The notes under the pieces: model-generated
Seen by the model: the letters and a program-made list of their open reading frames with translations, nothing else
Told to the model about the DNA's origin: nothing
Databases searched by the model: none
In this document: positions 1-5,015 of the stretch, one piece after another
Position numbering within the stretch: the stretch's first letter is position 1
How the letters are laid out: each line of letters begins with the position of its first letter
Origin: Caulobacteraceae bacterium UBA6225
Lineage (GTDB): Bacteria; Pseudomonadota; Alphaproteobacteria; Caulobacterales; Caulobacteraceae
Direction: 5' to 3'
Length of the DNA: 5,015 nt
NCBI GenBank assembly: GCA_002441055.1
Contig: DJWR01000054.1
Span: 1-5,015 of the forward strand
Position numbers and translations under genes: made by a program

Positions 1-1402
1 TGTAGCGGATGTTCTCCTCGATGGTGCCGCTGAACAGGAAGGGCTCCTGCAGCACCATGCCGATGTTGCGGCCCAGCGACTCCAGGGTCACGTCGCGCAC
101 GTCGCGGCCGCCGATCAGCACCTGGCCCTGATCCACCTCATAGAAGCGGTGGGCCAGCGCGATGATGCTGGTCTTGCCCGAGCCGGTGGGACCCACCAGC
201 GCCACCACCTGGCGGGGCTGAACCTCGAAGCTCACATTGTGCAGGACGGGCCTGGCCGGGTCATAGCCGAAGGTGACATTGCGGAACTCCACCGTCGGCT
301 CGAAGTCGGCCAGAGGTTCGGCGTCCGGCTTGTCGACGATGGTCACCGGCACATCGAGCACCTCGAAGATGCGGTGACCGGCGGCCATGGCCCGCTGCAT
401 GATGGTGTACTGCATGGACAGCATGCGCACCGGATCGAAGAACCGCTGCACATAGAAGATGAAGGCGACCATGACACCCACATCCAGACGCCCGCCCAGC
501 ACCGCATTGCCGCCGACCACGACGACGATGCCCATGGCCAGGCCCGTCAGGACATCCACTGTCGGCACCATCACCTGGGTCATGGCCGCCGAGTTGTTCT
601 GGGCGCTCATGTTCTCCCGGGCCTTCTCCTCATAGAGCTTGAAGTTCATCGCCTCGCGGCGGCTCTCCTGGACCGTGCGGACCCCCTGGATGTTTTCGGC
701 CAGCGCGCTGTTGGCGGTGGACGAGGCGTCGCGCGCTTCCCGGAACGTCTTCTTGGAGAAGGGCAGCCAGATGGCCCGGACCGCGATCAGGGCCGGGATC
801 ACCGTCAGCGTCAGCAGACCCAGCTGCAGGTCCATGCTGAGCAGGGCGACCGTGATGCCGATCAGGAGCGCGATGTCGCCCACGGCGCCGGTGGTGCTTT
901 CCAGGAACTCCTGCAGGGCGTTCACGTCCCCCTGAAGCCTGGCCATGATCCGGCCCACATGGGTCTTGTCCATGAAGGACAGGGAGACATCCTGGAAGTG
1001 GCTGAACATGGAGCGGCGGACATCGAAGATGACCCGCTGGGCCAGCCGCGAACTCATCCATTGCTCGAGGAAGAAGGCGGCCGCATTCAGGATCACCACG
1101 CCCACGAAGATGGCGATGATGGTGTCCAGACGGGCGTCATCGCCGCCGCCGACCGCGGCGTTCACCGCCTGGCCGATCATGTAGGGGATGGCGATGGCTG
1201 TAGCCGCCGAGATCAGCACGGCGATTTGTGCGCCGATCACGAAGGCCTTGTGCGGCTTCAGATAGTGGACGAAGCGGCCGAGGATCTTCGGATTGATCGA
1301 GGCGAAGATCTCCTCGGCGTCGTCGCTACCCAGGGTGGCGCGGGCCTTGCGCGGCACCTGCGAGGCGACATCATTTCCGCGGTCGAAGACGAAATCGCTC
1401 AT
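1..1402 (-). CDS. ABC exporter half-transporter, second subunit (partial, C-terminus beyond the left edge)
   Basis: This frame is open from an ATG at 1402 down to base 1 and encodes 467 residues before the window ends. It is a type IV (MsbA/MdlB-like, COG1132) exporter subunit with an N-terminal membrane domain and a C-terminal ATPase domain. Likely membrane helices lie near residues 52-75, 93-112, 173-190, 192-212, 276-300 and 306-325. The ATPase domain starts near 370, with A-loop Tyr380 (FGYDP), Walker A GPTGSGKT at 404-411 and Q-loop Gln452 (VLQEP). The signature motif, Walker B, D-loop and H-switch are cut off; about 120-150 residues should be missing. The start is chosen because it overlaps the upstream ABC gene's stop (ATGA) and has a good GAAGGGG site 7 bases upstream. 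It probably forms a heterodimer with the upstream subunit in the inner membrane and should carry the catalytic glutamate. Substrate cannot be told from sequence. Confidence 0.95.
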   Translation of the reverse strand, partial: MSDFVFDRGNDVASQVPRKARATLGSDDAEEIFASINPKILGRFVHYLKPHKAFVIGAQIAVLISAATAIAIPYMIGQAVNAAVGGGDDARLDTIIAIFVGVVILNAAAFFLEQWMSSRLAQRVIFDVRRSMFSHFQDVSLSFMDKTHVGRIMARLQGDVNALQEFLESTTGAVGDIALLIGITVALLSMDLQLGLLTLTVIPALIAVRAIWLPFSKKTFREARDASSTANSALAENIQGVRTVQESRREAMNFKLYEEKARENMSAQNNSAAMTQVMVPTVDVLTGLAMGIVVVVGGNAVLGGRLDVGVMVAFIFYVQRFFDPVRMLSMQYTIMQRAMAAGHRIFEVLDVPVTIVDKPDAEPLADFEPTVEFRNVTFGYDPARPVLHNVSFEVQPRQVVALVGPTGSGKTSIIALAHRFYEVDQGQVLIGGRDVRDVTLESLGRNIGMVLQEPFLFSGTIEENIRY

Positions 1403-3300
1403 GCCCGCACCCCTTCGATCTGGCTGACGGCCGGCGCCTCAGGCGCTGGCTCGGGCGGCAGGTCTTCTGACAATCCGCCGCCGTCGGCGCGAGTCTGCAG
1501 GGCGTAGAGCTCGGCATAGACGCCGCCGGCCGCCACCAGGCTCTGGTGATCGCCCCGCTCCACCACGCGGCCCTCGTCCAGCACAATGATCTGGTCGGCG
1601 TGCATCAGGGAGGACAGGCGGTGGGCGATGATCACGGTGGCCTTGGCCTTGGTGGCGCTGGCCAAGGCGTCGCGGACCTTGCGCTCGGTCACCGCATCGA
1701 TGGCGGCGGTGGAGTCGTCGAAGATCATGACGCCGGGGCCGGGCACCACCCCTCTGGCGATCGACATGCGCTGGCGCTGACCGCCGGACAGGGCCACCCC
1801 CCGCTCGCCCACCCGGGTGGTGTAGCCGGTGGGCAGGCCGGCGATATAGTCATGCAGCTGAGCGGTGCGGGCGGCGCCGACGATGCGGTCCTCCTCCGCC
1901 CAGGGATCGGCATAGGCGACATTGTTGGTCACTGTGGTGTCGAACAGGAAGGCCTCCTGCTGCACGAGGCCGACATATTCCCGCAGGGAGGCCAGGCTGA
2001 CCTCGCGGATGTCCTGGCCATCGATGGTGATGCGCCCGCCGGTGACGTCGTAGAAGCGGGGGATCAGGTTAGCGATGGTCGACTTGCCGCTGCCCGGCGC
2101 GCCGACGACGCCCAGGGTCTGGCCGGGGCGGACCTCGAAGCTGACATCGCAGAGCACAGGGCGGCCCGCATCATAGGCGAAGTCCACATGCTCGAACCGC
2201 AGAACCCCTTGGGTCGGCGCCAGCGGCTGGGCGCCCGGCGCATCGGCGATCTCCGGCTCCAGGTCCAGGACCTCGAACACCCGCCCGCCAGAGGAGGTGG
2301 CCCGGGCCGCCGAGGCAAAGATCATGGCGATCTGCCGGATCGGGGCCTGCAGCAGGGTCATGTAGGTGAGGAATTCGGTAAGCCGGCCCACCGACATGGC
2401 GCCGGCGATCACCTGGTGGCCGCCGTACCAGAGGAGCAGGGCCATGGAGCCATAGTAGCTGAGCGTCATGGCCGTGACGGCGCGGAAGCGCAGGGTGATG
2501 CGCTTGAACGAATATTGCAGGGCGTTGTCGGCGGCGACGTCGAACTTGGCCATCTCGAAAGCCTTGGCCGAGAAGGCGCGCACCACCCGGATGCCCTGGA
2601 GGTTCTCCTCCATGGTGAGCGTCAGGATCGACATCAGCTGCTGCACCCGCAGCCAGGTCACTCGCAGCAGAAAGCCCATCCGCGCCAGGAACCAGCCGGC
2701 GATCGGCACGAAGGCCAGCGCCAGGAAGGCCATGGTGACATCGGTGGAGAACATCATGAAGGCCGAGACCGACAGCAGCATGACCAGCGTCAGGCTCTGC
2801 ATCATCCCGCCCTGGATGAAGGCCCGCGTCCCCTCCAGGTCGAGCATGCCGCGGGTCACCAGATCGCCGGAATGGATCTTGTCGTGGAAGCCGAAGGACA
2901 GGCGCTGGAGCTGCTGAAAGAAGGCCAGGCGCAGGTCGTAGGCCACGCGCTGGCTGACCTTTTCGGCCACATAGCCGCCATAGCCGGTGAGCAGGCCCCG
3001 CAGGCTGGCCGCGCCCAGCACCAGCAGGGCGGTGGTCATGAGGGCGCGCTGCACCTCATCGACGCTGGCGTTCTCGCTGGCCAGCAACAGGTGGGCCTGG
3101 TCCACGGCCTGGCCGAACAGTCGCGGCAGGGTCAGGCTGAACAGGGCCGCGCCGATGGAACAGCCGACGGCCAGGGCCACCAGGCCCGGATAGCGCAGGG
3201 CCAGTCCCATGATTCTGCGCAGGACCCGGGGCATGGCCGAGACGTCAATCGACACAGAATCCGCCGCCGCATCCCTGGGGGAGGGGCGTGAATCACTCAT
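1399..3300 (-). CDS. ABC exporter half-transporter, first subunit, with degenerate catalytic site (633 aa)
   Basis: A complete inner-membrane ABC exporter subunit (COG1132) of usual length. Residues 1-25 look disordered. Membrane helices are likely near 38-63, 85-108, 163-185, 187-207, 270-297 and 308-330. The ATPase domain shows A-loop Tyr376 (FAYD), Walker A GAPGSGKST 400-408, Q-loop Gln448, signature LSGGQ 504-508, Walker B VMIFD 524-528, D-loop around 532-535 and H-switch His560. Residue 529, normally the catalytic Glu, is Asp (FDDSTAAID). In known heterodimeric exporters (TM287/288, BmrC/BmrD) this marks the subunit holding the degenerate ATP site, so the downstream ABC gene is the expected partner. 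The tail from about 602 to 633 is rich in Pro, Ala and Glu. ATG 3300 is the only good start: an in-frame TGA lies ten codons upstream with no start codon between. The ribosome site is weak (GGA, 9 bases upstream). Multidrug or lipid export is possible; the substrate is unknown. Confidence 0.95.
   Translation of the reverse strand: MSDSRPSPRDAAADSVSIDVSAMPRVLRRIMGLALRYPGLVALAVGCSIGAALFSLTLPRLFGQAVDQAHLLLASENASVDEVQRALMTTALLVLGAASLRGLLTGYGGYVAEKVSQRVAYDLRLAFFQQLQRLSFGFHDKIHSGDLVTRGMLDLEGTRAFIQGGMMQSLTLVMLLSVSAFMMFSTDVTMAFLALAFVPIAGWFLARMGFLLRVTWLRVQQLMSILTLTMEENLQGIRVVRAFSAKAFEMAKFDVAADNALQYSFKRITLRFRAVTAMTLSYYGSMALLLWYGGHQVIAGAMSVGRLTEFLTYMTLLQAPIRQIAMIFASAARATSSGGRVFEVLDLEPEIADAPGAQPLAPTQGVLRFEHVDFAYDAGRPVLCDVSFEVRPGQTLGVVGAPGSGKSTIANLIPRFYDVTGGRITIDGQDIREVSLASLREYVGLVQQEAFLFDTTVTNNVAYADPWAEEDRIVGAARTAQLHDYIAGLPTGYTTRVGERGVALSGGQRQRMSIARGVVPGPGVMIFDDSTAAIDAVTERKVRDALASATKAKATVIIAHRLSSLMHADQIIVLDEGRVVERGDHQSLVAAGGVYAELYALQTRADGGGLSEDLPPEPAPEAPAVSQIEGVRA
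1410..1416 (-). promoter_or_regulatory. Ribosome binding site for the second ABC subunit
   Basis: The minus strand reads GAAGGGG, then 7 bases, then the ATG at 1402. The site lies inside the last codons of the first ABC subunit, whose TGA overlaps this ATG by four bases. It decides the start of the second subunit and suggests coupled translation, giving balanced amounts of the two partners. Confidence 0.7.
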
Positions 3301-3444
3301 CTGAAAATGTCCAATCTTGGTATGACGCCATCATGCGGCGCCACCAGGGGTCGCGCCACCGTCTTTTGACGCCGCCGCCAAATAGTCCGTCTGCGTGACA
3401 TCCGTCCGGGCCTTGGGGCGCCGAACGACCAGACAACCTGGGCC
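3301..3444. other. Intergenic gap between DUF1365 gene and ABC pair
   Basis: These 144 bases hold no credible coding frame. On the minus strand the gap contains the 3' side of a stem-loop that overlaps the DUF1365 stop, and an 8-bp direct repeat nearer the ABC start. I looked for -35/-10 pairs with 16-18 base spacing upstream of 3300 and found none that convinced. The ABC genes may have their own promoter here, given the gap length, or may be read through from the upstream unit; the sequence does not settle this. Confidence 0.6.
3338..3360 (-). repeat. Short direct repeat GGTGGCGC x2 in the ABC leader
   Basis: On the minus strand GGTGGCGC occurs at 3360-3353 and again at 3345-3338, a period of 15 bases, about 38 bases before the ABC start. 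The same stretch can also fold as a 5-bp hairpin (GGCGC 3357-3353 with GCGCC 3341-3337). It might be an operator or leader structure, but eight G/C-rich bases repeat easily by chance in this composition. Confidence 0.25.
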
Positions 3445-3475
3445 TCAGGCCGGCAGGGGCTCGGCCTGAGGGGCC
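3441..3475 (-). terminator. Stem-loop overlapping the DUF1365 stop codon; possible terminator
   Basis: CCTCAGGCCG at 3443-3452 is the exact reverse complement of CGGCCTGAGG at 3462-3471, with a 9-base loop. Two further G-C pairs (3441-3442 with 3474-3475) form if a two-base bulge is allowed. In the minus-strand transcript the hairpin includes the DUF1365 TGA at 3447-3445. The bases that follow it (CAGGUUGUCUGG) are not a real U run, so intrinsic termination is uncertain. It could instead protect the 3' end of the mRNA or be chance in a G+C-rich coding end. Confidence 0.35.
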
Positions 3476-4239
3476 ACGGTCACCGGCAAGGCCGGCGGCG
3501 CCGGCCGCGGCCGCAGGCGTTCGCCCTTCAGCCAGATCTTCAGGGCCTCCCAGTGGATGGCGCCCATGACGCCCAGGGTCATCCAGGGATGGGCGAGCCA
3601 GGCCGAAAACAGGGCGCGGTCGGTGATCGGTCGCCTCTTCCCGGCGAAGCTGGCCGACAACAGAGGGCCCTGGCCATCGGCGACCTCGATACTGACGGCG
3701 ACCTTCTCCCCCGGCGGGCGGATCGTGAAGGCGTAGGTGAGATCCATGTCCATGAAGGGGGAGACATAGAACCCCTTGTCGATGGCCTGGCGGACGACGT
3801 CGCCTGGCTCGGCGTCCGGCGCCGGGATCAGATAGCTGTGCCGGTCGCCGAAGGTGTTGTTGACCTCATAGAGGATGGCGCTGAGCGCCCCATCGGCGCG
3901 ATGGCAGAAATAGACGCTCAAGGGGTTGAACACGCCCCCCAGCACCCGCGGCATGCAGAGCAGGCGCACGGGCCCGCCGGTCTCAAGTCCAGCGGCCGCC
4001 AGATGGGCCTCCACCTGGGCCTTGAGGGGACGCCCTGAGCCGTCCCCATGGTCGCGGCCATGGAAGCTGAACAGGCCAGGACTGTCGAAGCCGAACAGAC
4101 GCAGGCCACGGGCGATGCCTGGCCCCTCGTCCAGGTCCATGAGCAGCATGAAGATGCGGTAGCGCAGGGCGTGGGCTCGGGGTCTGGTCCGGGCGTGCAG
4201 CACGAGCCCGGGATAGATCCCTGAAGCCGGCTGGCTCAC
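3445..4239 (-). CDS. DUF1365 family protein (264 aa)
   Basis: A complete member of the DUF1365 family (COG3496), close to the usual family length. Family hallmarks are visible: a YRIFMLLMDLDE stretch at 27-38, FSFHGRDHG at 57-65, FNPLSVYFCH at 104-113, YEVNNTFGDRHSY at 124-136, KGFYVSPF at 155-162 and a C-terminal hydrophobic segment around 217-239 ending in IWLKG. The last 25 residues are Pro-rich and variable. No signal peptide is seen. The start is GTG at 4239, overlapping the flavoprotein TGA as GTGA, with GAGG 7 bases upstream. The biochemical role is unproven. In many Proteobacteria the gene sits beside a COG2907 flavoprotein and a cyclopropane-fatty-acid-synthase-like enzyme, which suggests a part in modifying membrane fatty acids. 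The conserved His, Asp and Asn residues could bind a metal or act in catalysis, but that is inference. Confidence 0.93.
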   Translation of the reverse strand: MSQPASGIYPGLVLHARTRPRAHALRYRIFMLLMDLDEGPGIARGLRLFGFDSPGLFSFHGRDHGDGSGRPLKAQVEAHLAAAGLETGGPVRLLCMPRVLGGVFNPLSVYFCHRADGALSAILYEVNNTFGDRHSYLIPAPDAEPGDVVRQAIDKGFYVSPFMDMDLTYAFTIRPPGEKVAVSIEVADGQGPLLSASFAGKRRPITDRALFSAWLAHPWMTLGVMGAIHWEALKIWLKGERLRPRPAPPALPVTVAPQAEPLPA

Positions 4240-5015
4240 GCGGCGGCCTCGGCAGGCGCCTTGGCCGGGGCCAGGCCCAGGCAGATGCGCGAGGACTCAC
4301 CCTTCACCGACCAGGGGCGCCGCACCCCGCCGAGCTGTTCGGCCACCGCCAGTCCTGACTGCAACCCGTCCTCATGGAAGCCGTGGCCGAAATAGGAGCC
4401 GCAAAACCAGGTCCGGTTGGCGCCCTGGAGGGACCAGAGCTCTCCTTGGGCGGCCAGGGCGCCGGCGTCGAACAGCGGGTGCTCATAGATTTCGGTGCGG
4501 ATCACCGATTCAGGCGCGATCTCGCGGTTGGGGTTGAGGGTGACGAAGAGCTCCGGCTGAGACGGCAGGCTCTGCAGCTTATTCATCCAGTAGGTGACGC
4601 TGCCCTCTTCGGCCGAACCGCGGCGGCCCAGATGGTTCCAGCTGGTCCAGGCCGCCCGGCGACGGGGCATCAGGGCGCGGTCGTTGTGCAGGACCGTCAG
4701 ATTGCGGCTGTAGCGGAAGGCCGACAGCAGGCGGGTCTCCTCCACGCCGGGGTCCTCCAGCAGGGCCAGCGCCTGGTCCCCGTGGGTGGCGATCACCACC
4801 TCGTCGAACCGCTCGACCTGCCCGTTGGCCAGGCGCAGGTCGACGCCAGCGGTCTCACGACGGACGCCTACCACCCGAACGCCCGTGCGCGTCTCGCCCC
4901 TGAAGGCGGCGGCCAGGCGCGACACATAGGTGCGGCTGCCGCCCTCCACCGTGCGCCAGAGGCCTCGGCCGAAGATGCTCATCATGCCGTGGTTCTGGAA
5001 GAAGCGGATCAGGGC
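4236..5015 (-). CDS. FAD-dependent amine-oxidase-like flavoprotein, COG2907 type (partial, N-terminus beyond the right edge)
   Basis: The frame is open from base 5015, so the ATGs at 4985 and 4982 are internal methionines, not the start. 259 C-terminal residues are visible; the N-terminal Rossmann GxGxxG dinucleotide-binding fold, about 150-190 residues, is missing. Visible hallmarks, counted from the first visible residue, are RFFQNHG at 4-10, WRTVEGGSRTYV at 20-31, the second FAD-domain strand EVVIATHGDQAL at 72-83, and a C-terminal FAD-binding segment CGSYFGHGFHEDGLQSG at 205-221. These are typical of COG2907 proteins annotated as NAD/FAD-binding or amine oxidase. The true substrate is probably not an amine; relatives co-occur with fatty-acid methyltransferases and may oxidise or desaturate lipid acyl chains. 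It is translationally coupled to the DUF1365 gene through GTGA. The promoter lies outside the window. Confidence 0.92.
   Translation of the reverse strand, partial: ALIRFFQNHGMMSIFGRGLWRTVEGGSRTYVSRLAAAFRGETRTGVRVVGVRRETAGVDLRLANGQVERFDEVVIATHGDQALALLEDPGVEETRLLSAFRYSRNLTVLHNDRALMPRRRAAWTSWNHLGRRGSAEEGSVTYWMNKLQSLPSQPELFVTLNPNREIAPESVIRTEIYEHPLFDAGALAAQGELWSLQGANRTWFCGSYFGHGFHEDGLQSGLAVAEQLGGVRRPWSVKGESSRICLGLAPAKAPAEAAA
4247..4250 (-). promoter_or_regulatory. Ribosome binding site for the DUF1365 gene
   Basis: GAGG on the minus strand lies 7 bases before the GTG at 4239, inside the last codons of the flavoprotein. It supports the GTG start that overlaps the upstream stop codon, rather than a later internal start. 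Confidence 0.55.

Noticed and set aside
1399..1402. Possible frameshift or split of one full-size ABC transporter into two
   Set aside because: Each part has its own full membrane domain and ATPase domain start, a proper ribosome site and a standard ATGA overlap, so these are two genuine half-transporters.
149..1507. Plus-strand open frame of 452 codons
   Set aside because: It lies antisense to the second ABC subunit and its translation is rich in His, Gly, Asp, Arg and Gln with no domain, as expected from the complement of G/C-biased codons. The minus-strand frame shows clear ABC motifs.
1546..3291. Plus-strand open frame of 581 codons
   Set aside because: It mirrors the first ABC subunit almost end to end and has a His/Gly/Gln-rich translation without any recognisable fold. 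It is a composition shadow, not an overlapping gene.
3365..3370. TTGACG on the plus strand as a -35 box
   Set aside because: No matching -10 box at suitable spacing and no plus-strand gene downstream.
3408..3436. TTGTCT (minus strand, 3436-3431) as a -35 box for the ABC genes
   Set aside because: The hexamer 17 bases further on is G/C-rich and unlike a -10 element.
3553..4038. Plus-strand open frame of 161 codons opposite the DUF1365 gene
   Set aside because: Same low-information antisense composition; the minus strand encodes a complete, motif-rich DUF1365 protein.
4236..4985. Taking ATG 4985 as the real start of the flavoprotein (249 aa)
   Set aside because: The frame stays open to base 5015 and the upstream codons encode RFFQNHG, a conserved part of the family. 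The protein would also lack its FAD-binding N-terminus. It is truncated by the window edge, not short.

Overview
The window is a G+C-rich bacterial segment (roughly two thirds G+C by eye) in which every gene I can support is on the minus strand. It therefore reads from right (5015) to left (1). The base composition, the strong G/C third-position bias and the protein families fit an alphaproteobacterium, perhaps Caulobacterales-like. That placement is an inference from style, not from a marker gene.

Right part (5015 to 3445): a two-gene unit. It starts with the C-terminal part of an amine-oxidase-like FAD flavoprotein (COG2907 type), whose N-terminus lies beyond the right edge. This is followed, with a 4-base GTGA stop/start overlap, by a complete DUF1365 protein. 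This pair is a recurrent neighbourhood in Proteobacteria. It is often followed by a cyclopropane-fatty-acid-synthase-like methyltransferase and is linked to modification of unsaturated membrane fatty acids. No such methyltransferase follows here.

Middle (3444 to 3301): a 144-base non-coding gap. A 10-bp inverted repeat overlaps the DUF1365 stop codon at its right end, and a short direct repeat lies nearer the next start. I see no convincing promoter.

Left part (3300 to 1): two consecutive half-size ABC exporters, each with a transmembrane domain fused to an ATPase domain, joined by an ATGA overlap. The first is complete (633 aa). It carries Asp where the catalytic Glu after Walker B is expected, while its LSGGQ signature and H-switch histidine are intact. 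The second runs off the left edge after its Q-loop; 467 residues are visible. Together they look like a heterodimeric exporter with one degenerate and one consensus ATP site. Substrate is unknown; lipid or hydrophobic-compound export is plausible for the family and neighbourhood but not shown.

The long plus-strand open frames opposite the ABC genes are composition artefacts. I found no RNA gene, CRISPR array, insertion sequence or phage gene. The content is fairly ordinary. The points most worth checking are the asymmetric ABC pair and its position next to the flavoprotein-DUF1365 unit.
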